DNA from: Euptelea pleiosperma
Taxonomy: Eukaryota > Streptophyta > Magnoliopsida > Ranunculales > Eupteleaceae
Assembly: GCA_035048495.1 (NCBI GenBank)
Contig: CM068553.1
Span: forward strand, 24,615,190-24,679,189
Reading direction: 5' to 3'
DNA: 64,000 nt
Part shown: positions 1 to 10,968 of the stretch, one piece after another
Numbering within the stretch: position 1 is the first letter of the stretch
How the letters are laid out: each line of letters opens with the position of its first letter
Program-made: the position numbers and the translations under genes
The notes under the pieces: model-generated
The model's database searches: none
Seen by the model: the letters and a program-made list of their open reading frames with translations, nothing else
Told to the model about the DNA's origin: nothing

Positions 1-192
1 CCCACTTGACCCACACGATTTCTACTTTACTTGTAGAAGGGGTTTCCCCTACTTATAAATATTACTTATGGGAGATTGAATATTCACTTCAATCTCCCCA
101 TTCTCTCTCAAACCCTAATCTCTCCTCTCCCTAACCTCCATTATCTCTCTCTCTCTCAATCTTTAGCATATTGGTGACAACCTCAAACAACA
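1..192 (+). repeat. 5' LTR of copia A (partial)
   Basis: Matches 5586-5778 almost base for base. It carries a TATA-like ttataaatatt at about 54 and a CT-rich transcribed part, and ends caaacaaca directly before the primer binding site. Confidence 0.9.
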
Positions 193-1069
193 TGGTATCA
201 GAACATGGTTACTCTAGGGCCAAAATCATTATCCCCTGGAGTTTCCACGAAGATCTTATATGTGGGTATCCGAAGTCCGAGCAAGTTTTGAGCAAATCGC
301 AGAGGCTTCTCCTACGAAGTTCCTGGATCTTTTCTGAAGCAAAGGAACCAGAGATCTATCATTCCTGGTGTATTGCCTGCTATCAGTCGTCAGAGATCTA
401 CTCTATCCCCGTTATTCAAGACTTTTTATCAGTTTTTTCGGAGAACACGTATATCGAGATTTTTTGGATTTCGATTTTCCTCGAGATCCGTGTCATTTTT
501 GGGCTCTCTACCCAAACCTACCCTCTCATAGGGCCAGTAAGGTTCGACAGAAACTTATTTCAGAATTTTTAGATCATCGGATCTTCAGTTCCAAAAATCG
601 AATCCCTAGCTCAGATTTCGGGTTTTTAATTTTCTTGAGATTCGTGCACTGCTTGGGCTCTCTACCCTAGCCGCGCCTCCCTGTGGATTATCTGGGATCT
701 ACAGAGTCTTATTTGAGAATTTCCTGATCGTCGGATCTCCAGTTCGAAAAATCGGATCCAGTGCTCAGTTTTTGGGTTTTTTTCTACCTCGAGATTCTCA
801 CGTTGTTTGGGCTTTCTACCCTAACCGCACCTCCCAGTAGACTATCTGGGATCTACAGAGCTTGGTTTGGGATTTTTCTGATTGTCAGATCTCCGGTTTG
901 AAAAATCGCCTGGGTTTTTTGGCCAAGATCCGATTTTGCCTTTTTTGGGTTTTCTACTTTTTTGGAAACGAAGGTTCCCAGGGAACTTCTACCCTAGCCG
1001 CACCTCCCAAAGTACTCCTAGGAATCCCCCAAACCTTGGTTTAGGTTCTGCAGACCTTCTGTTCGTCAA
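193..1069 (+). repeat. Copia A leader with degenerate tandem repeat
   Basis: Non-coding leader between primer binding site and gag. The motif TCTACCC with flanking ttgggct and ctagccgcacctcc recurs at 507, 661, 815 and 988, spacing 154, 154 and 173 bp. Between these lie repeated blocks such as tgggatctacagag. It is an imperfect four-unit array that makes short spurious reading frames. Confidence 0.75.
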
Positions 1070-1924
1070 ATGGTTATTTCCAGGCCTTCCGCTACGATGA
1101 GTTCATCAAAGGTTTCATCAGTTGAGGATAGCACTCCGTCTCATGGTTCTCATGGAGACCACAACCCCCAATTATGTATCACAATGGTCAAGTTTGATGG
1201 GACCAACTATCTTGAGTGGAAGACATCGGCACTCATGTACATCAGGGGACGTGGCTACAGTGAGTACCTCACAGGAAAGATAGTCCAGCCTGCCGCCATA
1301 GACAAATCCCACCGGAAATGGGTTATGGAGAACCTTTCGGTGATGTCTTGGCTTCTCCATTTGATGCAACCCCAGATCAGCAGGGGGTTCATGTTCCTTC
1401 CTACAACGAGGGAAATCTAGGATTCTGTTACAGAAACCTATTCCCAGGTTGGCAACTTTGCGAAGCTCTATGAGTTAGAGCAAGAGATTGTTTGTCTCTG
1501 ACAGAGGGAGCTCAAGCTTGGTACCTATTATGCTTCTCTCCGAAGCAAATGGGTAGAGATAGATCATTATCAGGACTACACCCCGGTTTGTGCTGCGGAT
1601 GTGAAGTCTTTCCGTGCTATGGTTGAGCAGTCCCGGATATTCCAGTTCCTTTCCGGCCTTCATCCTAGCTTCGAGGCTGCCCGTGTTCAGATACTTGGCA
1701 GATCTCCCCCTACTTCATTGGCACAGGTCTATGCCTACATTCAGGGAGAGGATAATCGCCGCACTGCCATGCAGCTACGCAGTGGTAGTGACACTCATGA
1801 TCGATCTGCCCTTGTCTCTGCGTCTCAGAAGGGTCAGAAATCCTTCCAGAAGAAGATCGGTGATGACAGACGACATCCCAAGTGTGATCGCTACAGCCGT
1901 CTAGGCCATGTGAAGGACACTTGA
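1070..1924 (+). pseudogene. Copia A gag (broken)
   Basis: Gag/UBN2-type capsid protein, opening MVISRPSATMSSSKVSS with YLEWKTSALMYIRGRGYSEY. The frame is stopped by TAG at 1418, where the family expects Trp, and by TGA at about 1499. It resumes through KSFRAMVEQSRIFQFLSGLH and a zinc knuckle CDRYSRLGHVKDT, whose next Cys codon is a TGA (1921-1923). The stops look like point substitutions rather than rearrangements. Confidence 0.85.
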
Positions 1925-2011
1925 TGGGAGCTGCATGGACACCCATCGGGTCTGGGCCTAAATCCACATCAGCGACCTTCAGCGAGATAGGAGCCTCCTG
2001 TAGCACTTTCT

Positions 2012-2512
2012 GTGGCTCGGGACACTACACCCTCAGCACCTCCTACCACTAGGGATATGGACTCTTTTTCTCTCAGTGATCTTGAGCGACTTCGTCGTAT
2101 GATGGCCCAGTTCAATGGGCAAGCCTCCACTTCTACCTCCACCTATGCCCAGATAGGTACTGGATCTGCTTTCTCTGTATCCACTGTTCCTTCTAGTCCC
2201 TCCTGGATCATCGATTCAGGGGCCTCAGATCATATGACTAGTATGTCTTCAGTTTTCTCCAGTTATTCTATTTGTTCTAGTCTTGACAAGGTTAGGATAG
2301 CTGATGGCACATTTTCCTCTGTTTCCGGGAAGGGCAATGTTCATGCCTCTTCAGCACTAACATTGTCCTCGGCACTGCATGTTCCTCAGTTTACAGCTAA
2401 TCTTTTATCTGTCAGTAGCCTTACCAAGAATCTTAACTGCAGTGTAACCTTTTTTCCTTCTCACTGTGTTTCAGGATCTAGAGTCGAGGCGGACAATTGG
2501 CAGTGGACGTGA
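2012..2512 (+). pseudogene. Copia A protease region
   Basis: It encodes the aspartic protease motif SWIIDSGASDHMT at about 2200-2237, catalytic Asp in DSG, followed by [17 protein letters not shown]. The frame shifts near 2470: the family reads [15 protein letters not shown], continued in the next frame. In an intact element this would be one polyprotein with gag and pol. Confidence 0.85.
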
Positions 2513-5129
2513 GGAAGGTGGCTTGTACCTCTTGGATCGCTCAGTTTCCTCTTCAGCACATCAGTCTAGCATTAGTAGTAGTAGTCGAGTCAATAAAGAC
2601 CAGTTATTGCTTTGGCCTAACCGGCTTGGTCATGTACCCGTGTCAGTTTTAAAGCGTGTCTTTCCTGCTTTCTCTTCTCTTTACGATGTTCCGTTCCACT
2701 GTGAAACTTGTGAACTCGCAAAGCATTGTCGCACTGTTTTTCCTCTTAGTGAAAATAAAAATACTATTCCTTTCAATATTGTGCATTCTAATGTGTGGGG
2801 TCTTGCTCCGGTAATGTCTTTATTTGGATTTCGATATTTTGTTACATTTGTAGATGATTTCAGTAGCTCTACCTGGGTATATCATATAAAGTCGAAAGAT
2901 GAGGTTTCTTCCATTTTTCAGACCTTCCATAAGATGGTCACCACTCAGTTCAGTACCCCACTCAAAATTCTCCGATCTGATAATGGGGGTGAGTACCTAG
3001 ACGGGAGCCTTCGAGATTACTTTGCCTCTCATGGCATTGTACATCAAACTTCTTGTCCGTCGACTCCCCAACAAAATGGGAAAGCTAAAAGAAAAAACCA
3101 TCACCTTCTCGAGGTTGAGCGTGCCCTTCGTCTTGGGATGCAGGTTCAAAAATCTTTTTGGTCTGAATCCATCCTTCTGGCTGCGTATCTCATCAATTGC
3201 ATGTCATCTCGTAGTCTTTGCTTTCAGACCCCTTTATCTGTCCTGCGTCCCGATAGTCCAGCCTTCATTGTTCCTCCCAAAGTCTTTGGGTGTGTATGCT
3301 ATGTGCATGTTCATCATCACTCTCGTGACAAACTTGATGCACGGGCCTTGAGATGTATTTTCCTGGGGTACCCTTCCACTCAGAAGGGATACAAATGCTA
3401 TCATCCGGGTTCGCGTCGACGTTTCACATCTCTGGACGTCACCTTTGCTGAGCACGTTCCGTTCTTTGGCAGTAGTGTCTCTCTTCAAGGGGAATGTGAT
3501 ATTGTGGACGAGAGCCCTGTCCCCATGCCGATTCTTGTACCCATCTCCACTCCTGTGCCTATGGTCGAATCTATGTCTACTATTAACAAGGACACTTCTA
3601 CTACAGCGGCAGATATGCGAGTTTATGCCAGATCCAGGAAGAAAGGACAAGTCACTGATTCTGTGCCTGCCAGTCTACTCTCGGATCCAGATCTAGGTAT
3701 TGTTTCTATCCCTGCTTTAGTTCATGAGTCCTCGGAGACTCCTACTCCAGAGGAGGATCTACCCATTGCACTTCGTAAGGGTGTGCGCACTTGCACCGAG
3801 CACCCTATCTCTCACTTCGTTTCTTACCAGTCATTGTCTCCATCTTATCAGACATTTGTTAGCACTGTTTCGTCTGTTTCCTTGCCATCTACCATTGCAG
3901 ATGTACTTAGTCACCCAAAGTGGAAAGGGGCTATGATAGACGAAATGCAGGCTCTTGAAAAAAACAAGACACGGGATCTTGTTTCTTTACCCAGGGGGAA
4001 GAAACCAGTGGGGAGCAAGTGGGTCTTCACCGTAAAGCACAAGGCAGATTGTTCCATTGATAGGTACAAAGCTCGGCTAGTTGCCAAGGGGTTCACCCAG
4101 ACCTATAGGATAGATTACCAGGAGAGATTTGCACCTGTAGCAAAGATGAACTCAATTAAGGTTCTACTGTCCTTGGCTGCAAATAGGTCACGGCCTTTAC
4201 ATCAGCTGGATGTAAAGAACGATTTTCTACATGGGGACCTAACAGAAGAAGTTTACATGAAAGTGCCACCAGGGTTGAAGCTTACTGGAAGTGAAGACAA
4301 GGTGTGCAGACTGAAGAAAGCTTTATATGGGTTGAAGCAATCTCCTCGAGCCTGGTTTGAACGGTTCAGCAGTGCAGTGAGAAAGGTAGGCTACACACAA
4401 AGTCAGGCAAATCACACTCTGTTTGTGAAGCATCTACAGACTAGTATCACTGCATTGATCGTATATGTGGATGACATAGTCATTACGGGGAGTGACCCGA
4501 CAGAGATCACAAGGCTCAAGGCCTTCTTGTCGTCTGAGTTTGAAACGAAAGATCTAGGACCATTGAGATACTTTCTAGGGATTGAGGTTGCCAGGTCATC
4601 GAGGGGCATCTTCATTTCACAGAGAAAGTATGTCCTAGACTTACTGAGCGAGGCTAGGTATTTGGGTTCGCGGCCAGCAGATACTCCTATTGATCAGAAC
4701 CATCAGCTGAATTCCGAGGACGGTACACTTCTAGGTGATCCTGCCTTATTTCAGCGATTAGTTGGCAGATTGATATATCTTGCCCATACACGGCCTGACA
4801 TTGCTTATGCAGTAAGCGTCATTAGCCGATTCATGCATTCACCTCGGTCACCACATCTTGAGGCTGCACACAGAGTCCTTCGGTATCTCAAGGGGTCACC
4901 AGGTCGAGGCATATTGTTTGAAGTTCATGGCCACCTCAGGGTGGAAGCATACAGTGATGCAGATTGGGCAGGTGCAATGACCGATAGACGGTCTACATCA
5001 GGTTATTGTACCTTTGTTGGAGGCAACTTGGTGTCTTGGAGGAGCAAGAAACAACCAGTTGTCGCCCGATCCAGTGCAGAGGCAGAGTTCCGCTCCATGG
5101 CACATGAGTGTGTGAGCTCTTGTGATTGA
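2466..5129 (+). CDS. Copia A pol: integrase, reverse transcriptase, RNase H
   Basis: 887 codons open. Order: a GAG-pre-integrase His/Cys segment ([14 protein letters not shown] ... CETCELAKH), an integrase core with Asp in FVDDFSSSTW, Asp in LRSDNGGEYLDG and Glu in HHLLEVERA, the integrase C-terminal part ([18 protein letters not shown]), reverse transcriptase from about 3920 with the active site [12 protein letters not shown] near 4460, and RNase H ([30 protein letters not shown]). The starting Met is only the first in frame after the gag-side frameshift, not a natural start. A frameshift near 5115 cuts off the end of RNase H. Confidence 0.92.
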   Translation: MFQDLESRRTIGSGREEGGLYLLDRSVSSSAHQSSISSSSRVNKDQLLLWPNRLGHVPVSVLKRVFPAFSSLYDVPFHCETCELAKHCRTVFPLSENKNTIPFNIVHSNVWGLAPVMSLFGFRYFVTFVDDFSSSTWVYHIKSKDEVSSIFQTFHKMVTTQFSTPLKILRSDNGGEYLDGSLRDYFASHGIVHQTSCPSTPQQNGKAKRKNHHLLEVERALRLGMQVQKSFWSESILLAAYLINCMSSRSLCFQTPLSVLRPDSPAFIVPPKVFGCVCYVHVHHHSRDKLDARALRCIFLGYPSTQKGYKCYHPGSRRRFTSLDVTFAEHVPFFGSSVSLQGECDIVDESPVPMPILVPISTPVPMVESMSTINKDTSTTAADMRVYARSRKKGQVTDSVPASLLSDPDLGIVSIPALVHESSETPTPEEDLPIALRKGVRTCTEHPISHFVSYQSLSPSYQTFVSTVSSVSLPSTIADVLSHPKWKGAMIDEMQALEKNKTRDLVSLPRGKKPVGSKWVFTVKHKADCSIDRYKARLVAKGFTQTYRIDYQERFAPVAKMNSIKVLLSLAANRSRPLHQLDVKNDFLHGDLTEEVYMKVPPGLKLTGSEDKVCRLKKALYGLKQSPRAWFERFSSAVRKVGYTQSQANHTLFVKHLQTSITALIVYVDDIVITGSDPTEITRLKAFLSSEFETKDLGPLRYFLGIEVARSSRGIFISQRKYVLDLLSEARYLGSRPADTPIDQNHQLNSEDGTLLGDPALFQRLVGRLIYLAHTRPDIAYAVSVISRFMHSPRSPHLEAAHRVLRYLKGSPGRGILFEVHGHLRVEAYSDADWAGAMTDRRSTSGYCTFVGGNLVSWRSKKQPVVARSSAEAEFRSMAHECVSSCD

Positions 5130-5419
5130 AGATCATGTTAACAGAACTGGGAGTCAAGGTGACAGACCCAATGAGCCTCTATTGCGACAACAAAGCGGCC
5201 ATTAGCATTGCTCACAACCCAATTCAGCATGACAGGACTAAACACATCGAGGTTGATAGGCACTTCATCAAGGAGAAGCTTCAGCAGGGATTGATTTGTA
5301 CACCCTATATAAGGACTCGGGAGCAGGTTGCCGATATACTTACTAAGGGAGTCAACAAGTCAATCTTGAATACATTGATAGCCAAGCTGGGCATGATGGA
5401 TATCTTCACACCAGCTTGA
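5126..5419 (+). pseudogene. Copia A RNase H C-terminal end
   Basis: 97 codons in a shifted frame, with the RNase H tail [29 protein letters not shown] and [10 protein letters not shown], ending DIFTPA just before the polypurine tract. It belongs to the same polyprotein as the preceding frame. Confidence 0.88.
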
Positions 5420-5426
5420 GGGGGAG

Positions 5427-5778
5427 TGTTGGATTCTATGTACACAGACATGGGGGTGTTCTTAGTAGGCTGCGTTCCACTACCCCACGTGGGGTTTATT
5501 CTCTATTGCTTATGGGTTAAGTGATGGACCCATCCACTTAACCCACAATCTCTTTATTTCATGTTAGTGGGTTAAGTGGTGGGCCCCCACTTGACCCACA
5601 CGATTTCTCCTTTACTTGTAGAAAGGGTTTCCCCTACTTATAAATATTACTTATGGGAGATTGAATATTCACTTCAATCTCCCCATTCTCTCTCAAACCC
5701 TAATCTCTCCTTCTCTCCCTAACCTCCATTATCTCTCTCTCTCAATCTTTAGCATATTGGTGACAACCTCAAACAACA
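5427..5778 (+). repeat. 3' LTR of copia A
   Basis: 352 bp, TG...CA, preceded by the polypurine tract gagggggag (about 5418-5426). The part overlapping the clipped 5' LTR differs by only a few changes, suggesting a moderately young insertion. Confidence 0.92.
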
Positions 5779-7157
5779 ACAAAGTTGGCGATGCAAAGTT
5801 GGATGAGGTATCTGATCCACCGAGGCCAAATACTTTCTTAACCACATAGATGGGGGTTAATGTCAACTAATAGTTTGAAGAACAAACAAGAAGCAGGGAC
5901 AACTAGGGGATGCTAGTTAGGTAGTTGATGTTCACAATGATGTGGAGTTTGAGAAGTTGATGAGAACATCGATTGTTTGGGATGCAACTAGGTATGTGGG
6001 AGGTGATAGTGATGATGGTGGGAATGGTCATTCTAGTGAAGATGATGGTAGTGATAGTGGTGGACATTATTCACATTCACAACTAGGCCTACTTCATTCT
6101 CGAAGTAGCAACGCTTAAGACATTTCACTAAAGATACAGATCAAACTCAAAGGACCTATGACAAAATGACTTGTGAGCGATGACAACAGAAAAAATTTAA
6201 AGAGAAGAGATAGAAGCAACGTAGCAACACCAGTGAGTCCTAGAAAAGCCACCATGTACTAACCAGCCACCTTCGCAAGGCATAGATGTAGTTATCCAAG
6301 GATTTAAGATGATTAATGGGCTTATCATCCAATAGCTCATACTAACAAGCAGTATGCATCAAGATATGATTATCACCTCGAGTTACAAATATGGTTAGGG
6401 TACTATTTCATATCTATAATAGAATTATCAAACGGTGGTAGTACATCCTCTTTGTGACATGGAGCATCTTACAGGATGAGATCATTATGCTATTGATGCG
6501 GAAAATATTGTTGTTTTAGTAATTTCCTTTTAAGATGCTCCAAGGTTATCCTACCTGCTTTTTCACCTTTTTATCCATTAAGAGGGTTTCCTCTTCTATA
6601 TGGTTCCTCCTAGGTCCTCTCTCTTATTATACAAATATACATTTTGGCATGGATGTCCACAGACACACAATTCCATCCTCCTCCTCAAACACCCCAAGAA
6701 AATAAAAATAAAAATACATCCACTATTAGAGGAATTTAATATGGGTTTGCAAAGATTTGGGGTCCTAGGGTTCATGTATACAAACAAACCAGTCAAATAT
6801 TTATTCAATAGTTAAGGACAAGCTAAGGTATTCAAGTTAGCACCTTACCAGGATTAAGAACATTATAACCATATCAGATCAAAGGTTTTAAGTTCAATTT
6901 CAGTGTATATTTTGGTTAGCTAAAATACAGAAACATTTGATCAGTACGAAAATACTGTAAAATTTTCATAGAAATGTTTATCTTGGAAAATGATAGGAAA
7001 TATGCACAAGAAATTTTGGGAAATGATAAAATAAGCATGAAAACACACTCATAACTCATCATAACCCAATAAACCATCATTTGAGGTACGAAAAGCAAGA
7101 TAAATACTAGTGGCACATGAGGAGGCAAGTATTTAAGACTCAAACTTAAGTATATAG
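5779..7157. other. Intron-like DNA with a weak hAT-transposase trace
   Basis: No intact gene. At 5800-6120 the + strand spells broken segments DEVSDPPRPNTFL and DVEFEKLMRTSIVWDATRYV followed by an Asp/Ser/Gly-rich tail, reminiscent of the C-terminal region of plant hAT transposases; weak. At about 6915-7140 there is diverged similarity to the MITE of 48762-49317 (gggaaatgataaaat, cactcataactcatcataa). The rest is featureless AT-rich sequence. Confidence 0.3.
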
Positions 7158-7171
7158 AAGCACAAGCAGTT

Positions 7172-9481
7172 TTTTTTTTTTTTTTTGATAAAGTGAAAAA
7201 ATCATTAATGAAAGAAAGATACAAGGCGAGAGGGAGGTCGAGGAGACCTCCTAGAAGAAAAACAGGCCCACAGGATCCTAACTACCCCTGCGCATAATGG
7301 ACTCCCATCTAAAGACCAAGTCCTCGAAGACTAAACCTTGACATTCCACAAACATCTTAGACCAAAATAGGAGGTAGGCCTTGACCGAAAGAACAATGTC
7401 ATGGGTGGACGCCTCTTTGCCTTCAAAGATTCTACTATTCCTCTCCTTCCATAGTCCCCACCAAACTGCATACGGAAGGATACTCCATAGTCTGCGACCA
7501 CAAGGGGGAAAGCATCGCGAGGACCAACTCCCAATCGTCAAGCATACTGAGGCGTGGAGGGTCCAACAAATGCCGAACAGGCCAAAGAACAACCCCCACA
7601 CTTCCCGGGCTAGCCTACAATGCAGGAGGAGGTGATTGACGGATTCCCCATCTGCTTTGCACATAACACAATAGTTCACCATCACCCAATTTCTTTTGAT
7701 CAAGTTATCCATAGTAAGAATCTTCTCAAGAGAAGCACACCACACAAAAAAGGCTACATTCGATGGCACCCTCGCCCCCCAAATCTTGGATGCCGGGTAG
7801 CCGCCTCTCCATGAAGGAGCCTGATACGCCGACGAAGATCTCCAGGAAGAGTCCACCAACTCATAGAACGATCGGACCGTGAATATACCATTAGAGTTAC
7901 CTGACCATTGCAGCGCATCCTCTCTACCTCTGTCTACCACCACTCCATCCAACTTTTGTAGGAGAGATGCCAAAGCTGGAATTTCCCAGTCGTTAAGGGC
8001 TCTTCTCAATCCCAAGTTCCACGAGGTCCAGTCGCTATCCTCCCCCAAGATGGACAATACTAAGCTATCTTTACGATCCGAGATCCTATACAGGTTAGGA
8101 AACTCCTCCTTGAGGGCCTTGTCACCACACCACAAATCCACCCAAAAGCGAATTCTGTCTCCCCTCCCTACCTTGTACCGGATACCACCAAGGAAAGAAG
8201 TTAGCATCTTCTGGACACCTCTCCATATCCCGCAACCATACGGAGTACGAACTTCTCTACTCAGCCAACCCATCATCTCAACCCCGTGTCTAGCCACCAC
8301 TACCTTTCTCCAAAGACTGTCAGGTTCTACAGCAAAACGCCATAACCATTTACCGAGCAATGCCTGATTCATGATTCTAATGTTCTTTACTCCTAGACCC
8401 CCAACTTTTCTAGGAGAACACACAAGACGCCAATCCACCAGTAGGTACCCAGATCCGTCGTCCCTACCAAACCAGAGGAACCGTCGCATCATCTGTTCCA
8501 CCGTATTCATCACCCTCGACGGCATAGAGAACAGAGAAAGGTAATAAGTGGGAAGGTTGGAGAGGGTGCTCTTGATCAGCATGAGCCTCCCGCCTTTCGA
8601 TAAGTATTTAGCCTTCCAGGTGGCTAACCTCCTCTCGCATCTCTCCAGGACAGGGTCCCATATAGCGCTGGACTTGTAGGCTGCTCCGAGGGGGAGCCCG
8701 AGGTACGTAGCCGGAAGAGAGTCAACTGAAACCCCAAGAGTAGAAGCTAGGCCCGGGAGGTCTGTAATGTCTCCCACAGGATAAACTTTGCTTTTAGTAA
8801 AGTTGACCTTAAGCCCTGAAACCGCCTCGAAACACACTAGAAGATTTCTTAGAACCCTACACTGGTCCTTGTTAGCCTCCAGAAAAATCAAAGTGTCGTC
8901 AGCGAACTGAAGATGAGATATCGTGGGACCTGACATCCCAAGGCTGAATCCACACAGCAACCTCTGGCTTTGGGCTTTGGAGATAAGTCTACTCAGTGCC
9001 TCCACCACGATGATAAAGAGAAAAGGGGAGAGGGGGTCACCTTGCCTCAATCCTCTCGAGCTGTTGAAGTAACCTGCCGGGGATCCGTTAACCAAGATCA
9101 AGAAAGAGGCAGAGGAGATGCATTTATGGATCCAGCTTCTCCACTTCTGTCCAAAACCCATCATCTCGAGGATGTAATCCAAGAAGTCCCAGCACACATG
9201 ATCATACGCCTTGTGGAGGTCCATTTTGCATACGAGGCCTGACTCTCCCGCTCTATTTCTCGCATCAATGCATTCATTGGCCACAAGCACTCCATCCAAA
9301 ATCTGTCTACCATAAACAAAAGCCCCCTGAGATGGGGAGATCACCCCAGACAACATTCTCTAATTCTAGAAGCCAGGACTTTAACCAACACTTTGTAGAA
9401 GCTACCCACCAAACTGATCGGCCTGAAGTCTGAGATGTCTACTAGGCCTTTCTTCTTAGGGATAAGGACTAGGAACGTGAT
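7172..9481 (-). mobile_element. 5'-truncated L1-type LINE
   Basis: The minus-strand LINE has its 3' poly(A) seen as poly(T) at 7171-7186. Flanks carry a 14-bp target duplication AAGCACAAGCAGTT at 7158-7171 and 9482-9495, so both ends are exact. It is truncated inside the reverse transcriptase, as usual for L1 insertions. The 3' UTR contains the hairpin motif of this LINE family (7235-7249). Confidence 0.93.
7278..9356 (-). CDS. LINE ORF2 C-terminal two thirds (RT and zf-RVT)
   Basis: 692 codons open. It begins inside non-LTR reverse transcriptase at [20 protein letters not shown], then [39 protein letters not shown] and the catalytic [12 protein letters not shown], thumb-like [17 protein letters not shown], and the C-terminal zf-RVT domain ([39 protein letters not shown]). 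Upstream, 9357-9480 continues the same protein ([20 protein letters not shown]) one base out of frame, so a single frameshift separates them. The endonuclease domain is missing by 5' truncation. Confidence 0.9.
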   Translation of the reverse strand: MLSGVISPSQGAFVYGRQILDGVLVANECIDARNRAGESGLVCKMDLHKAYDHVCWDFLDYILEMMGFGQKWRSWIHKCISSASFLILVNGSPAGYFNSSRGLRQGDPLSPFLFIIVVEALSRLISKAQSQRLLCGFSLGMSGPTISHLQFADDTLIFLEANKDQCRVLRNLLVCFEAVSGLKVNFTKSKVYPVGDITDLPGLASTLGVSVDSLPATYLGLPLGAAYKSSAIWDPVLERCERRLATWKAKYLSKGGRLMLIKSTLSNLPTYYLSLFSMPSRVMNTVEQMMRRFLWFGRDDGSGYLLVDWRLVCSPRKVGGLGVKNIRIMNQALLGKWLWRFAVEPDSLWRKVVVARHGVEMMGWLSREVRTPYGCGIWRGVQKMLTSFLGGIRYKVGRGDRIRFWVDLWCGDKALKEEFPNLYRISDRKDSLVLSILGEDSDWTSWNLGLRRALNDWEIPALASLLQKLDGVVVDRGREDALQWSGNSNGIFTVRSFYELVDSSWRSSSAYQAPSWRGGYPASKIWGARVPSNVAFFVWCASLEKILTMDNLIKRNWVMVNYCVMCKADGESVNHLLLHCRLAREVWGLFFGLFGICWTLHASVCLTIGSWSSRCFPPCGRRLWSILPYAVWWGLWKERNSRIFEGKEASTHDIVLSVKAYLLFWSKMFVECQGLVFEDLVFRWESIMRRGS

Positions 9482-9632
9482 AAGCACAAGCAGTTATCTT
9501 ACAACCTAAGGAGAGATCTATAACCTATGAGTATCCTATTGTTTTAATTTAAAATTTGTATTCATAATTACGACAATTAGTTAATACCCTTTGGAGTTCA
9601 TATATACTAATTACTGAAAACCATATGTAATG

Positions 9633-10389
9633 GAGGATGCTTCCTCTAGCGATCATATGGGGTCTTTGGAAGGAGAGGAATTAGAGATTTATCGAAGGCA
9701 ATCAAGGGGACTTGTAATCAATTATTCTTTTTTTTTATAAGTGTGTGTATTATAAACAGGGAGAAACCCTCATATATACAAAGAGACGGGAGCTAACTAC
9801 TCAAGGGAATAGGCTCCCTAAGCAGCTCCTCCCATCGAAATACAAAGGATTCAAAAAAAACATCCTATGAAAAGAGGGGAGCACGAAGCCCACAAAACAG
9901 GAGGGATTTAACTTCTATAATCACCCCCCTCAAGTCTTTAACTTCATCTTCAAAGATCCTACGGTTCCTCTCCTTCCAGATCGCCCATAAAACCACAAAG
10001 GGTAACAGATGCCAAAGAAGCTTGCCTTTCCCTACCATTGACACCTCTGTCCACCCTCGAAGCAGATCACTCACATGAAGAGGAACGATATAGGGATGCT
10101 CGAACAAGGCAAAAAAGTCTGCAACGACAATGGATGAGGACGTGGTCAAAGGTGTTCCCGGAAGGTGTTCCTTTGGTCAAAGGTGTTCCCGGAATGTAGG
10201 GGTTTGTTTTTTGAAGACTGTCTTCCGTTGGGATCTTTTATGTTCTTAGGATAGTATATAGAATGTTTTTGGTTGTATTGCACTTGTTTAGTCTCCGTCT
10301 AGTGTAGGTCCTCTCGACCTCTCTAGCTTAGGCTGCTGTTTCTTGTGGCTTTAGCCCTTAATAAAGCTTTTACTTATAAAAAAAAAAAC
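9633..10389 (+). mobile_element. LINE 3' tail split by an opposite LINE tail
   Basis: LINE C-terminal code at 9637-9720 ([12 protein letters not shown]) and 10172-10245 (WSKVFPECRG, FFED), then 3' UTR with the family hairpin (10306-10320) and poly(A) ending at about 10389. Flanking duplication CCATATGTAATGG occurs at 9620-9632 and again directly after the poly(A). Between the two halves lies a minus-strand LINE tail (9722-10149). Confidence 0.75.
9722..10149 (-). mobile_element. Nested minus-strand LINE tail
   Basis: It begins with poly(T) at 9729-9737 and encodes on the minus strand LPFVVLWAIWKERNRRIFED, the end of a LINE ORF2. Nested in, or inverted within, the plus-strand LINE tail. No clear target duplication is seen; the right junction carries a short direct repeat (ggtcaaaggtgttcccggaa at 10151 and 10173). 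Confidence 0.65.
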
Positions 10390-10715
10390 CATATGTAATG
10401 GGTTCCAAATTACATATCTTAACTACAACTAATTTACTGATTTCCATACACCATTCATAATGTTATTAATTAGTTTTTAATACTATTGATACAACAATTA
10501 CAAATAATTTTGTAAAATGAAAATATTATAATAATGTTTTATTAGATCATATTGGAATGAAAATATTTTGGTATATTTTATGGAAATATGTTGAAACTTG
10601 ATACCATGATCACCACAAATAGAGCAACTATGATTTTTTCAATTAAATATTCCTGTTATTGCTTGCTAGCCATTGCTGTTTTTTTTTCAGACAAATTTTC
10701 AAGGTTAACACATAC

Positions 10716-10968
10716 CTATAAGTGATTTGTAAAGTTCGGTGTTGCCCAAAAATGAAGTAGCACAATGGTCCCCCCTCTCATGTTTAGAGAAAGTAACTTT
10801 CTTTTGGAAATCCAAAGATAAATCTCTAGGAACCTGGGAAGGCAATCTTTCTTGATCGTCCTTTAGTAAAACATCCATGCCATTACAATTTTCTTCAGTT
10901 GTTAAGCTCTCATTCTTGATAGTAACAATATCCTTAGCCATAGAACATCTAAGATCTTCCCTAACATC
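10716..10968 (-). CDS. TARBP1-like exon w15
   Basis: 253 bp, acceptor gcattgcag, donor ATAG|gtatgt, ending in phase 1. It starts [20 protein letters not shown] and ends ELYKSLI. In homologues this polar linker precedes the SPOUT methyltransferase domain. No continuation is visible down to position 1. Confidence 0.8.

Larger units (their letters stand above)
1..5778 (+). mobile_element. Ty1-copia retrotransposon A (5' end cut by window)
   Basis: Nearly full-length copia element. The 3' LTR is 5427-5778, starting TGTTGG after a polypurine tract and ending CA. The clipped 5' LTR is 1-192, followed by an initiator-Met-type primer binding site TGGTATCAGAACATGG at 193-208. A long leader (193-1069), gag (from 1070), protease, integrase, reverse transcriptase and RNase H follow in order. 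Gag is broken by three stops, and frameshifts lie near 2470 and 5115, so it is not autonomous, but pol is open for 887 codons. It lies antisense to the host gene. Closest relative here is element C. Confidence 0.93.

Noticed and set aside
1710..4615. Minus-strand frames opposite copia A (1710-2006, 3234-3650, 3911-4096, 4412-4615)
   Set aside because: Mirror frames of conserved pol/gag coding sequence without their own domains.
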